From positions 1-60,567 of the forward strand of contig DATKSK010000036.1 in the NCBI GenBank assembly GCA_035531755.1: a DNA stretch of 60,567 nucleotides, written 5' to 3'. Source of the stretch: Acidimicrobiales bacterium. Its GTDB lineage: Bacteria > Actinomycetota > Acidimicrobiia > Acidimicrobiales > UBA8190. Below the pieces are notes generated by a model, which saw only the letters and a list, made by a program, of their open reading frames with translations, searched no databases and had not been told where the DNA came from. The stretch's first letter is position 1. Each line of letters starts with the position of its first letter. The translations under genes and the position numbers were made by a program. Below, in pieces: positions 15,680 through 29,111 of the stretch.

Positions 15680-16423
15680 GTGAAGGGCGTGATCCTGGCG
15701 GGAGGGAGCGGGACGCGGCTGCACCCGCTGACCCGGATCACCAACAAGCACCTCCTGCCCATCTACGACCGCCCCATGATCAGCTACGCCATCGAGGCGC
15801 TCGTCCTGGCCGGCATCAACGAGATGATGCTCGTGACCGGCGGCACCCACGCCGGAGAGTTCCTGCGGCTGCTCGGCAACGGTCACGACCACGGCATCGA
15901 CCGGCTCAGCTACGCCTACCAGGACCGGCCGGGCGGGATCGCCGAGGCCCTGGGTCTGGCCGAGCGGTTCGTGGCGGGCGACTCGGTGCTCGTCATGCTG
16001 GGCGACAACATCGTCGAGCGCACCTTCCGTCCCACCGTCGAGCACTTCGCGCAGCAGGGCGGGGGTGCGCGCATCGTGCTCACCGAGGAGGCCGACCCCG
16101 TCCACCTGCGCCACCTCGGGGTCCCCGCCTTCGACGCCGAGGGCCGCATCGTGCGCATCATCGAAAAGCCCGAGGACCCCCCGAGCACCTACGCCGTCAC
16201 CGGCATCTACTGCTACGACCCCGGCGTCTTCGACGTCATCGCCACGCTCGAGCCGTCGGGCCGCGGCGAGCTCGAGATCACCGACGTGAACAACTACTTC
16301 GTCGACCAGGGCACGATGGCCTACGACGTCCTGGAGGGGTTCTGGGGCGACGCCGGCGAGTCGATCGACGCGTACTACGCCGTCAACGACTTCGTGCGGG
16401 AGAACGGCGCCAACAAGGGCTGA
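15680..16423 (+). CDS. rmlA: Glucose-1-phosphate thymidylyltransferase-like nucleotidyltransferase
   Basis: The protein is 247 residues, the length of the shorter RmlA-like branch. The nucleotide-binding start is GVILAGGSGTRLHPLT, followed by NKHLLPIYDRPMI, the metal Asp in VMLGDNIVE, and EKPEDPPSTYAVTGIY. It is expected to make dTDP-glucose from dTTP and glucose-1-phosphate, the first step toward dTDP-rhamnose; rmlB and rmlD lie about 40 kb away in this window. It ends five bases from the convergent ftsX. The two stop codons sit in a small inverted repeat, CTGAC-CCC-GTCAG. The exact sugar specificity is inferred from family. Confidence 0.8.
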   Translation: MKGVILAGGSGTRLHPLTRITNKHLLPIYDRPMISYAIEALVLAGINEMMLVTGGTHAGEFLRLLGNGHDHGIDRLSYAYQDRPGGIAEALGLAERFVAGDSVLVMLGDNIVERTFRPTVEHFAQQGGGARIVLTEEADPVHLRHLGVPAFDAEGRIVRIIEKPEDPPSTYAVTGIYCYDPGVFDVIATLEPSGRGELEITDVNNYFVDQGTMAYDVLEGFWGDAGESIDAYYAVNDFVRENGANKG

Positions 16424-16428
16424 CCCCG

Positions 16429-17310
16429 TCAGGCGTCGAGGAACCGGCGGATGCCGAGGGCCGAGCCCACCGAGCCGATCACCACACCGATCAGGAGCAC
16501 GAACAACGTGGTCATCAGGACCTCGCTGGTCGGCATCTGCATCTGGTACCAAATGTTACCGGTCTTGGTGTTGCTGAAGCTGTCGAGCAGCCAGTGCAGC
16601 GAGAACACCGCCAGCGACGCGAACAGCGCGCCGAGCACGCCCTGGACCACGCCCTCGAACATGAACGGCACGCGGATGAACCAGTTCGTGGCCCCCACGA
16701 GCTTCATCACCGACACCTCGCGCCGGCGGGCGAAGATGGCCAGCCGGATCGTGTTGAGGATGAGGACCGACGCCGACAGCAGGAGGATGACGGCCAGCAC
16801 CAGGAACACCACCTGGAGGATGCGGCTCACCTCCTGGATGTTGTGGATCGTGCCGGTGGGGACGGCCACGCTCTTCACCCCGGGGTAGCCGCTGAACTGC
16901 TTGGCGATGGCGATCGCCTCGCTCGGGTTGTCGAGCTGGCAACGCAGCGATGCCGGGGTCGTGGCCACGGTGAGCACCTGGTACTCCGGAGGCGTGAGGA
17001 GGTGCTGGGCCTCCTTCAGGTCCTCGGCCTGGGACCGGTAGGTGACGGTCCGGACGAAGGGCAGCTGGTGCAGCTGCTGCTCCAGGGAATGCACCTGGGA
17101 GGCCGAGGCCTGCGGCTGCACCCAGACGATGGCGTCCACCCCGTGGGCCCACTGCGTCGTGGCGTGCGCCACCCCCTGCCGCAGCAGCAGCGAGGCGCCC
17201 ACCAGCGACAGCGACACGCCCACCGTCAGCACGGCGGCGATCGTCATCAGCCGGTTCCGCCACAGGTTGGCGGCCGTCTCGCGGGCCACGTAGTCGAGCG
17301 ATACCGCCAT
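16429..17310 (-). CDS. ftsX: Cell division ABC-transporter permease-like protein FtsX
   Basis: The protein is 293 residues. One N-terminal membrane helix (about 20-42, LMTIAAVLTVGVSLSLVGAS) is followed by an extracellular domain of about 130 residues and three C-terminal helices, the standard FtsX layout. The cytoplasmic coupling segment is RREVSVMKLVGATNWFIRVP. With FtsE it transmits a signal across the membrane to activate peptidoglycan hydrolases at division, for example RipC-type enzymes in mycobacteria. It lies 50 bases after ftsE on the same strand. Confidence 0.93.
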   Translation of the reverse strand: MAVSLDYVARETAANLWRNRLMTIAAVLTVGVSLSLVGASLLLRQGVAHATTQWAHGVDAIVWVQPQASASQVHSLEQQLHQLPFVRTVTYRSQAEDLKEAQHLLTPPEYQVLTVATTPASLRCQLDNPSEAIAIAKQFSGYPGVKSVAVPTGTIHNIQEVSRILQVVFLVLAVILLLSASVLILNTIRLAIFARRREVSVMKLVGATNWFIRVPFMFEGVVQGVLGALFASLAVFSLHWLLDSFSNTKTGNIWYQMQMPTSEVLMTTLFVLLIGVVIGSVGSALGIRRFLDA

Positions 17311-17360
17311 GTCAGCGAGCCCGTCCGCCGCGGCCGGCCGCCGTCGGCACGGGTGCCGGC

Positions 17361-18047
17361 TCAGGTGCCATAGCCGTACACCCCCCGGGCCTGGTCGCGC
17401 ACGAGCGTCCCGTGGTCGAGCTCGATCACGCGCCGGCGCATCTGGTCGACGATGCCGGCGTCGTGGGTGGCGATGACCACGGTGGTGCCGGTGCGGTTGA
17501 TGCGGTCGAGCAGCCGCATGATCCCCTGGCTGGTGGCGGGGTCGAGGTTCCCGGTGGGCTCGTCCGCCAGCAGGACGAGGGGCCGGTTCACGAACGCCCG
17601 CGCCACCGCCACCCGCTGCTGCTCCCCACCCGACAGCTCACCGGGCAGGCTGTCGCTCTTCTTCGACAGCCCGACGAGGTCGAGCACCTGGGGCACCTGG
17701 GCGGCGATCACGTGCTTGGGCCGGCCGATCACCTCGAGCGCGAATGCCACGTTCTCGAAGACCGACTTGTTGGGCAGCAACCGGAAGTCCTGGAAGACGC
17801 ACCCCATGTTGCGCCGCAGGTACGGGATCCGCCACTGGCTGAGGTGGCCGATCTCGCGCCCCGCCACCCAGATGCGGCCCTCGCCGGGATCCTCCTCGCG
17901 CAGCAGGAGCCGCAGGAACGTGGTCTTACCCGAGCCCGACGGGCCCACGAGGAAGACGAACTCGCCCTTGTCGATCTCGACAGACACGTCGCGCAAAGCG
18001 ATCGACCCGGCCTTGTATGTCTTGGTGACGTTCTCGAATGTGATCAT
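17361..18047 (-). CDS. ftsE: Cell division ATP-binding protein FtsE
   Basis: The protein is 228 residues. ABC ATPase motifs are complete: Walker [14 protein letters not shown]-loop [10 protein letters not shown], signature [14 protein letters not shown], Walker [12 protein letters not shown], and the switch His in VIATHDAG. The start at MITFENV is chosen because GAGGA lies 8 bases upstream; the frame is open further but without conservation. It forms the cytoplasmic ATPase of the FtsEX complex. Confidence 0.95.
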   Translation of the reverse strand: MITFENVTKTYKAGSIALRDVSVEIDKGEFVFLVGPSGSGKTTFLRLLLREEDPGEGRIWVAGREIGHLSQWRIPYLRRNMGCVFQDFRLLPNKSVFENVAFALEVIGRPKHVIAAQVPQVLDLVGLSKKSDSLPGELSGGEQQRVAVARAFVNRPLVLLADEPTGNLDPATSQGIMRLLDRINRTGTTVVIATHDAGIVDQMRRRVIELDHGTLVRDQARGVYGYGT

Positions 18048-18320
18048 CGAGCAGGTCCTCGGCGGCATGCCCCTACCGCCATCGGCCGACACGGCGCTCG
18101 CCCGAACAGGGCACGAGGTCGACGCGACCCTACCAGCCTCGTCTCGGCGCGCACATCGCGGCGGGCGCGGCGCGAGCCGTCGCCAGGCGTGCCGCGGTCG
18201 ACGCCTCGGCGCCGGCGGTGCATCCGGGGCCGCCGGGGGTCGCGTACAAAGGCCCTGGTCGCAGCGCTGTCCGTCACCGTCACCGTCACGTGACCGTCAC
18301 CGTCTCCCTCTCTGGCATCC
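18048..18320. other. Gap between prfB and ftsE with a CCGTCA hexamer run
   Basis: 273 bases. At 18270-18305 there is a run of CCGTCA units interrupted by the perfect palindrome GTCACGTGAC. On the minus strand this reads as repeated GGTGAC and could end or attenuate transcripts after prfB. No open frame with codon bias is visible. The ftsE ribosome binding site is at the left end. Confidence 0.5.
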
Positions 18321-19446
18321 TCAGCCGTCGACCGGCCGACGGCGGCGCAGCTCGGCCTCGATGAACTCGTCGATGTCGCCGTCGAGCACGGCGTCGACGT
18401 TCCCCGTTTCGTACTCGGTGCGCAGGTCCTTCACCATCTGGTAGGGCGCCATCACGTAGGAGCGGATCTGGCTGCCCCACGCCACGTCCACCTTCGGCCC
18501 CGACAGCGAGTCGAGCTCGGCGCGCCGCTCGGCGCGTTGCAGGTCGAGCAGCTTGGCCGCCAGGATCTGCATGGCACGCGCCTTGTTCTGGTGCTGGCTG
18601 CGCTCGTTCTGGCACGACACCACGATCCCGGTGGGCAGGTGGGTGATGCGCACCGCCGAGTCGGTCTTGTTGACGTGCTGGCCCCCCGCGCCCGACGACC
18701 GGTAGGTGTCGATGCGGAGGTCCTTCTCGTCGATGGCGACCTCGGCGTCAGCCTCGCCGAGGAAGGGGATGACGTCGACCGTGGCGAAGCTCGTCTGGCG
18801 ACGGTGCTGGGCGTCGAACGGCGACATGCGCACGAGGCGGTGCACGCCGCGCTCTGCCGACAGCAGCCCGTAGGCGAACCGGCCCTTCACGATGAAGGTG
18901 GCCGACAACAGCCCCGCTTCCTGGCCCTCGGTGACCTCGTCCACCTCGAAGTCGAAGCCCCGGCGCTCGGCCCAGCGCAGGTACATGCGCAGCATGATCT
19001 CGCACCAGTCCTGGGCGTCGGTCCCCCCGGCCCCGGCGTGCAGCTCGGCGATGGCGTCGCGCTCGTCGTACTCGCCGGTGAACAGCGACCGCAGCTCGAG
19101 GTCGCCCAGCCGGCGCGTGAGGTCGTCGACCGCGGCGGTGAGCTCGCCCGATACCGACTCGTCGGACTCCTCCACCATGAGGTCGAAGAGGACCTCACCG
19201 TCCGACAGCCGGCGCTCGAGGTCCTCGAGCATGGCGATGTCGTCGTTCACGGCGCTGAATTCGGAGGTGACGGCGCGGGCGTTGTCGGGGTCGTCCCACA
19301 GGTCCGCCGCCGACACCATCTGCTCGAGCTCGGCCCGGCGGGACCGCAGGCGCTCCAGGCCGAGATAGCCCTGCGCCTCCTCGAGGCGCTTACGGAGCGA
19401 CGCCAGCTCCCCCCGGAGGTCGCGCGGCTCGCCGCCCCCGGGCGGC

Positions 19447-19460
<14 letters not shown>
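18321..19460 (-). CDS. prfB: Peptide chain release factor 2
   Basis: The protein is 379 residues. It carries the stop-codon recognition tripeptide SPF (in RMSPFDAQHRR) specific for RF2, and the catalytic GGQ (SSGAGGQHVNK). The frame is uninterrupted, so there is no programmed +1 frameshift of the kind found in many other bacteria. It recognises UGA and UAA, which fits the dominance of TGA stops in this window. Its ATG lies inside the 3' end of secA (14-base overlap), so the two are translationally linked. Confidence 0.96.
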
Positions 19461-22233
<2,773 letters not shown>

Positions 22234-22242
22234 GAGGACACG

Positions 22243-22248
22243 AGTCTA
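22243..22248 (-). promoter_or_regulatory. TAGACT -10 box for secA, leaderless type
   Basis: On the minus strand the box ends 9 bases before the ATG at 22233, so secA-prfB may have their own promoter apart from hpf. Confidence 0.5.
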
Positions 22249-22321
22249 CCGCCGGCCCGCCGAGCCTCAGCGGCACAACCGGCCCCGCGACCCCCCTGGC
22301 CAGGGGCCCCGGGAGGCCCGG

Positions 22322-22660
22322 TCAGGCCTTGGCCATGGAGCCGCCGCGCCGGGGATGCGACCGGCCCACGAGCTTGCCCTTCAGCCGCTCGACCTGGTGC
22401 TCGAGCTTGTCGACCACCCGGTCCACGGCCACCAGCATGTCGTGGGCGGCGGCCCGCGCCCGCACCGTGTGCCCGTGGCCGGTGATGGTGACCTCGCACA
22501 CCCGCCTGCCGGCGCTCGGGGCGTCGCGGTCCTCGGTCAGGCGAACCTCGGCTCGTTCGAGCACCGGGTTCAGCTTCCCGATCTTGGCGACCTTGGCGTG
22601 TGCGAGTGCCCGCACCTCGTCGGGCACCGTGTCCTTTCGTCCCAGGACGGCGACGTCCAC
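22322..22660 (-). CDS. hpf: Ribosome hibernation promoting factor, short form
   Basis: The protein is 112 residues, beginning MDVAVLGRKDTVPDEVRALA. It has the beta-alpha-beta fold sequence of the HPF/YfiA family (KIGKLNPVLERAEVRLTED, VTITGHGHTVRARAAAHDM, VDRVVDKLEHQVERLKGKL). It lacks the C-terminal dimerisation domain of long HPF, which most actinobacteria carry, so 100S dimers would need another partner. It binds the 30S decoding centre and blocks translation in stationary phase. The GTG at 22660 is fixed by a near-perfect ribosome binding site. It ends 88 bases before secA. Confidence 0.88.
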   Translation of the reverse strand: MDVAVLGRKDTVPDEVRALAHAKVAKIGKLNPVLERAEVRLTEDRDAPSAGRRVCEVTITGHGHTVRARAAAHDMLVAVDRVVDKLEHQVERLKGKLVGRSHPRRGGSMAKA

Positions 22661-22665
22661 CGCTG

Positions 22666-22674
22666 CACCTCCTT
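22666..22674 (-). promoter_or_regulatory. Strong ribosome binding site of hpf
   Basis: AAGGAGGTG on the minus strand, ending 5 bases before the GTG. It is one of the strongest Shine-Dalgarno sequences in the window and contrasts with the many leaderless-type starts. Confidence 0.8.
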
Positions 22675-23059
22675 CAGGCCGTGGGCAGGGTGCTCCCTCC
22701 CCTCGCGGATGACGCATGTGATGCATATGGGTCGCGTCCGGCTGACCTGGTCTTTGTCCCCACACCCGCCTGCTGAGGAGTTGGCGGCCGGGCGGCCGGC
22801 GGCCACGGGAAAGACCCTCGTGACCCGACGGCAGCCGTCATGACCTGCTTCGCTCCTTCTCCGCCGGGCACCGACAGCCGGCACCCCGCCGGGCAGGGCT
22901 TACCTCTAAGCCGCACCATGCTCAGCAACCATGAGTTGCCTTACGTGGGTCGTTTCGCCTGCGGCTGGCTTCGACTTGCAACCACAGACCCGGACGCGAC
23001 CCATGACGCAAGCGTACGCCTCCCGCGGCGGTATGTCTCGGGGGGAAACCTCGTTCTCA
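22675..23059 (-). other. Upstream region of hpf with hairpins; no gene seen
   Basis: This is most of a 548-base gap between ahcY and hpf. Read on the hpf strand it holds inverted repeats: GGCTTA-4-TAAGCC at 22897-22912, GCAAC-5-GTTGC near 22923-22937, and an outer 7-bp pair AGCCGCA/TGCGGCT (22909-22966) that encloses the second hairpin. It is less GC-rich than its flanks and has no open frame with codon bias. It could be a long structured 5' leader of hpf. I recognise no riboswitch class. Confidence 0.4.
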
Positions 23060-23161
23060 CGGCCGTCCCAGGAGCACGGCCGTCCCAGGAGCACAGCCGT
23101 CCCACGATCGCGGCCGTCCCACGATCGCGGCCGTCCCAGGATCGCGGCCGTCCCAGGATCG
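23060..23161. repeat. Six-copy 17-bp tandem repeat
   Basis: Exactly six 17-bp units, beginning CGGCCGTCCCAGG or close variants, run without gaps. Copies 1-2 are identical, 5-6 are identical, 3-4 differ by one base. It lies just beyond the stop-codon repeats of ahcY. There are no spacers, so it is not a CRISPR array. Confidence 0.95.
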
Positions 23162-23174
23162 CGGCCGGTGGGGA

Positions 23175-23208
23175 TCAGGAGTGGTGGCGGCTCAGGAGTG
23201 GTGGCGGC

Positions 23209-23211
<3 letters not shown>
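23175..23211. repeat. 17-bp tandem repeat of the ahcY stop-codon region
   Basis: TCA (TGA on the minus strand) occurs at 23209-23211, the real ahcY stop, and again at 23192-23194 and 23175-23177, exactly 17 bases apart, inside units of TCAGGAGTGGTGGCGGC. The three stops fall in three different frames. Confidence 0.9.
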
Positions 23212-25573
<2,362 letters not shown>

Positions 25574-25577
<4 letters not shown>

Positions 25578-25822
25578 GTGGCCTCGCCCGGCTGCAAGGT
25601 CGACCGCACACCCTGCGACTGCGCCTTCGCCATGAGGCGCTCGTGCTCGGCGTCGTCGACCGTCGTGGCCTCGTCGACGAGCATGACCGGGATCCCGTCG
25701 CGCACCTCGTAGCTGCGCTTCAGGCGCGGGTTGTACAGGCGGTCCTCGTCCTCGAAGTACAAGAGCGGGCCCTTGTCCTCGGGACAGGCCAGCACCTCCA
25801 GTAGCAAGGGGTCCAGTGCCAT
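25574..25822 (-). CDS. Trm112-like (UPF0434 family) small protein
   Basis: The protein is 82 residues. It begins MALDPLLLEVLACPEDKGPL and ends the conserved part with YEVRDGIPVMLVDEA, the family signature. The second Cys of the usual CPxC pair is Asp here, so it is unlikely to bind zinc as eukaryotic Trm112 does. Its position between the mutase and the isomerase is conserved in many actinobacteria. Its role is unknown; Trm112 homologues stabilise methyltransferases. Confidence 0.85.
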
Positions 25823-25908
25823 CGTCTTCCTCGTGCTCCCCCGTCGTCGGTCGTCCCCGCCCGGCGGCGGGTCGGTCGTGTCGGTCCGGTCGTGTGGTGC
25901 GGAGTGGG

Positions 25909-27294
25909 TCAGTGCGGTTCAGCGGCCGCCGCCGTCCCGGCCAGCCGGGCGACGAGGTCGAGCAGCTCCGTCGTGTGATGATCGCACTCCTCGGGCGACT
26001 TCGCCTCGACATTGAGCCGGAGCAGCGGCTCGGTGTTCGACGGTCGCACGTTGAACCACCAGTCGTCGAACTCCACGGTCAGGCCGTCGGTCCGGTCGCC
26101 CTCACGGCCCTCGGCGGCGAAATGCCGGGCCAGGGCCTCGACGGCGCCCGTCGGGTCGTCCACCTTGGTGTTGATCTCCCCGGAGTCGGCGTAGCGGCGG
26201 TAGGGGGCGAGGAATTGTGACAGAGGCATGTCGGCGGCCGACAGCTCCTCGAGGATCACCAGCGCGGCTATCAGCCCCGAGTCGGCCCGGTAGTTGTCCC
26301 GGAAGTAGTAGTGCCCGGAGTGCTCACCGCCGAACACGGCGCCGGTCTCGGCCATGACCTGCTTGATGAACGAATGCCCCACACGCGTGCGCACGGGTGT
26401 CCCGCCGTACTGCTCGATGGTCTCGGGGACCACCTTGGAGCAGATCAGGTTGTAGAGCACCGTGGACCCGGGATGCTTGGCGAGCATGGCCCTGGCGACG
26501 AGCGCGGTGGTGAGCGAGCCCGAGACGGGCTCGGCCTTCTCGTCGACGAGGAAGACCCGGTCGGCGTCACCGTCGAATGCCAGGCCGACGTCGGCCCCCG
26601 TGCGCAGCACGGCGTCCTTCAGGTCCCGGAGGTTCTCGTCCTGGATCGGGTCGGCGGGGTGGTTGGGGAAGGTGCCGTCGAGCTCGGGGAAGAGGATCTC
26701 GAGGTCGACGGGGAGGCCCTCGAAGGCCTTCGGGACGACCAGTCCCCCCATGCCGTTGGCGGTGTCGGCCACCACCTTGAGCGGGCGCAGCGCCGAGGTG
26801 TCCACGAACGACCGGACGTGCTCGGCGTACTCGTCGAGCAGCTCGCGCCGTTCGTAGCCACCGGTCTCGGCCCCCTCGTCGAGGTTGGAGCCGATCGCCG
26901 CTTGCGCCTCGTCGCGGATGTCGGCGAGACCTGTGTCCTGGCCGATGGGCCGTGCCCCGGCCACACACATCTTGATGCCGTTGTACGCGGCAGGATTGTG
27001 CGATGCCGTGAACATGGCCCCGGGGGCGTCGAGGAGGCCCGACGCGAAGTACATCATGTCGGTCGACGCCAGCCCGAGGTCGACCACCGTGGCCCCGGCG
27101 GTGCGCGCCCCGGCGGTGAAGGCCGCCGACAGCTCGATGCCAGACTCCCGCATGTCGCGTGCCACGAGCACGCGGTCGGTGCCCGCGAAACGCGCGAAGG
27201 CCCAGCCGATGGCATGGCAGGCACGGCCGTCGAGCTGCTCGGGAACCGTCCCGCGCACGTCGTAGGCCTTGAACACGGCATCGAGGGCGGTCAT
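25909..27294 (-). CDS. manB: Phosphomannomutase/phosphoglucomutase
   Basis: The protein is 461 residues. The phosphoserine loop is MFTASHNPAAYNGIK, the metal loop is LAFDGDADRVFLVD, the sugar-binding loop is GGEHSGHYYF, and the C-terminal phosphate-binding motif is RPSNTEPLLRLNVEA. It converts hexose-6-phosphate to hexose-1-phosphate for GDP-mannose or dTDP/UDP-glucose synthesis. The ATG follows a TAGGCT box by 9 bases. The gap to the Trm112-like gene is 86 bases, so the block is probably one transcript. Confidence 0.92.
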   Translation of the reverse strand: MTALDAVFKAYDVRGTVPEQLDGRACHAIGWAFARFAGTDRVLVARDMRESGIELSAAFTAGARTAGATVVDLGLASTDMMYFASGLLDAPGAMFTASHNPAAYNGIKMCVAGARPIGQDTGLADIRDEAQAAIGSNLDEGAETGGYERRELLDEYAEHVRSFVDTSALRPLKVVADTANGMGGLVVPKAFEGLPVDLEILFPELDGTFPNHPADPIQDENLRDLKDAVLRTGADVGLAFDGDADRVFLVDEKAEPVSGSLTTALVARAMLAKHPGSTVLYNLICSKVVPETIEQYGGTPVRTRVGHSFIKQVMAETGAVFGGEHSGHYYFRDNYRADSGLIAALVILEELSAADMPLSQFLAPYRRYADSGEINTKVDDPTGAVEALARHFAAEGREGDRTDGLTVEFDDWWFNVRPSNTEPLLRLNVEAKSPEECDHHTTELLDLVARLAGTAAAAEPH

Positions 27295-27303
27295 GGCGCC
27301 CGA

Positions 27304-27309
27304 AGCCTA
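27304..27309 (-). promoter_or_regulatory. TAGGCT -10 box for manB, leaderless type
   Basis: On the minus strand the box ends 9 bases before the ATG at 27294. Confidence 0.55.
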
Positions 27310-27477
27310 CCTGTTCCCCTCGACGGGCCCCGAGGCCCGGGGCACCCCGTCGCGCCCCGGGGCGCCGCCCTTTCGTAGGCGGCCGGGAGTGGCGTCATCA
27401 CCCCGGCACCCGGGCCGTCGTGCTCGCCGTCCCCCTGGGTCCTCACGGACGTCGGTCCCGAACCGCCCGGCGGATCG
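27310..27477. other. Intergenic stretch, nothing recognised
   Basis: This is the first part of a 391-base gap between manB and the secreted-protein gene. It is GC-rich, with no codon-biased frame. The remaining part of the gap is made of the two repeat arrays listed next. Confidence 0.5.
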
Positions 27478-27533
27478 GTCCCGACGTCCCGACGTCCCGA
27501 CATCCCGGAGTCCCGACGTCCCGGAGATCCCGG
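27478..27533. repeat. 9-bp tandem repeats (GACGTCCCG type)
   Basis: About six imperfect copies of a 9-bp unit related to CCCGACGTC. No coding role is visible. Confidence 0.75.
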
Positions 27534-27570
27534 ATCTGCGGCGGTCGGTCCCGACGTGCCGGGCACCCGT

Positions 27571-27712
27571 CCTGACCTACCTACCGCAGGTCCGCCCTGA
27601 TCTGCCGCAGGTCCGCCCTGCCCGACTGCAGGTCCGCCCTGACCTGCCGCAGGTCCGGCCCTGACCTACTGCAGGTCGCCCTGACCTACTGCAGGTCCGC
27701 CCTGATCTGCCG
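27571..27712. repeat. About seven copies of a 20-22-bp repeat spanning the 3' end of the secreted-protein gene
   Basis: The unit reads roughly GTCCGCCCTGACCTGCNGCAG and contains the near-palindrome ACCTGC-N-GCAGGT. The rightmost copies cover the last coding codons and the TAG stop (27686-27688). A second TAG lies 20 bases further (27666-27668). The palindromes could fold into a series of short stems at the transcript end. Confidence 0.9.
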
Positions 27713-28516
27713 GGCGTCGGTGTAGGCGGTGTGCAGGTCGTTGCGCGCGTTCACGAGATCGGTGCGTGTCGTCAGGAACACCGGCCAGTTGCCCGGGTAC
27801 CCGCTCGGCGTCTGGGCCAGCACCTGCACGGCCCGACCACCAGTGGCGCCCTGGGCAGCGGAGACCTGACCCTTCAGATCGGTGAAGGCGGCCTGTGCGG
27901 CGGTCACGTTCTTACCCTGCGCCTGCGCGTTCTGGATCGCCCGGGCGATCGCCGGCTCGAGGCTGACGAGTTGGCCTTCGACGTACGTCTCGTCGTCGGC
28001 CACGATCGTCAGGTGCGTCTGGGGTGTCATGACCACGAACACGCGGTAGTCGAAGACCATCGAATGTGCATCACGGAGCAACTGCGCACACGTCGTCGCC
28101 TCCTGCACCTGTGGCTGCAGCGCCTCGATGCCCGGCAGCTCCACGGTGGTGATGTCGTTCTGCAGCGTCTGGCGATCGCCGGACGTCAGATGGTTGGCAG
28201 AATCGCCCACCGCCCTCTGGAGCGCGTCCAGCTGGGAGAGGCGCGCCGCGAGGTTGGCCTCGACTCGCTGTTGCGCCTGGCCGAACACCGCTGGCGTGCA
28301 CACCGGGCGCGACGGCAACGTCATCCCGGTCGGCCCGGTCGTGGCTGCCGTGGCCACCGTGGGTGACGCCGCCGCGATGGCTGTCGACCCGTTGCGCGAC
28401 GGGGCTGCAGACGCCGGCCCGGAAGCCGTGACAACGATCCCGGCGACCACTCCCGCCGCCAGCACACCGGCGACCGCTCGACTCTTCACGGTGCGATTCT
28501 TCACGGTGCGACTCAT
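27686..28516 (-). CDS. Secreted protein of unknown function
   Basis: The protein is 276 residues. A basic start with RTVK repeats leads into a hydrophobic stretch ending GPASAA, a Sec signal peptide with an AxA-like cleavage site. An Ala/Thr-rich linker follows, then a mostly helical region (AQQRVEANLAARLSQLDALQ and onward). Two Cys residues (VCTPA, TTCAQLL) could form a disulphide. No known domain is recognised. It starts one base after the stop of the lipoprotein gene upstream (TGA-G-ATG), so the two are translated together. Confidence 0.75.
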   Translation of the reverse strand: MSRTVKNRTVKSRAVAGVLAAGVVAGIVVTASGPASAAPSRNGSTAIAAASPTVATAATTGPTGMTLPSRPVCTPAVFGQAQQRVEANLAARLSQLDALQRAVGDSANHLTSGDRQTLQNDITTVELPGIEALQPQVQEATTCAQLLRDAHSMVFDYRVFVVMTPQTHLTIVADDETYVEGQLVSLEPAIARAIQNAQAQGKNVTAAQAAFTDLKGQVSAAQGATGGRAVQVLAQTPSGYPGNWPVFLTTRTDLVNARNDLHTAYTDARQIRADLQ

Positions 28517-28517
28517 C

Positions 28518-28826
28518 TCACGAATCTCCTTGCGGGTTGTTCAGGTCGGAGCTCGCGGTGTTGAGGCTGTTGTCCAGCGCTCCGAGCTCCGCGGCGACCT
28601 GATCAAGGGTGTGCTGGGTGAGGCCGTTGGAGGCTGTGGTGGTCGGCGTGTCCGGGCCCGGTGCGGTCGTCAGGCCCGCCGCGACCGTGACGGTGGACGA
28701 CGTCGACACCGTGACCGGCGACGTCGCCCCCGTCACGACGTGCGACGCGACTCCCGCACCACATGCCGCCAGGGCCAGGGCGCCGCCGGCCGACAACGCA
28801 GCGACCGTGAGTATGCGGGTCGTCAT
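28518..28826 (-). CDS. Small lipoprotein, function unknown
   Basis: The protein is 102 residues. The N-terminus MTTRILTVAALSAGG runs into LALAACGAG, a lipobox with a lipid-attachment Cys. A Thr/Val/Ser-rich linker follows, then a short helical C-terminus (TLDQVAAELGALDNSLNT). AGGAGG lies 9 bases before this ATG; a GTG two codons earlier is possible. It is the first gene of a two-gene unit with the secreted protein; both have helical C-terminal parts, so a surface complex is conceivable but is only inference. Confidence 0.75.
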   Translation of the reverse strand: MTTRILTVAALSAGGALALAACGAGVASHVVTGATSPVTVSTSSTVTVAAGLTTAPGPDTPTTTASNGLTQHTLDQVAAELGALDNSLNTASSDLNNPQGDS

Positions 28827-29040
28827 CTCCACCGTCCTCCTCGTGCCGTGCGGTCCCGTCGAAGTCCTCTCGTGGTCGATCTTTTGCCCCGACCCCTTGA
28901 GGTCGCTCCTCTGGGACTGCCTCCATCCTCGGACCCGCCCGTGTGGGGACCGTGAGTGGCGCGTTAGGGAACCGTGAACCTCACGAAGCGTTGCCGAGCG
29001 CGCCGGCGACGCTCTCCGGTCGGGAAGCTGCCCGGGGCCC

Positions 29041-29111
29041 GCTCGGGCGGGCCTGCTCAGGCGGGGCCTGCTCGGGCGGGAGATCGCTGCAGTCGGGGTC
29101 CGCTCAGGCGG
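29041..29111. repeat. Imperfect 14-15-bp units around the 3' end of the large membrane-protein gene
   Basis: GCTCAGGCGG or GCTCGGGCGG occurs at 29041, 29055, 29070 and 29102. The last copy contains the gene's TGA (29104-29106), and the copy at 29055 holds another. GCCTG-CT-CAGGC in the units can form a small stem. Confidence 0.65.

Noticed and set aside
22909-22966. A 7-bp AGCCGCA/TGCGGCT pair that looks like a tRNA acceptor stem
   Set aside because: The enclosed length is only 44 bases, with no T-loop or anticodon arm in the right places.
23060-23161. CRISPR array
   Set aside because: The 17-bp units are directly joined with no unique spacers, and no cas gene is present.
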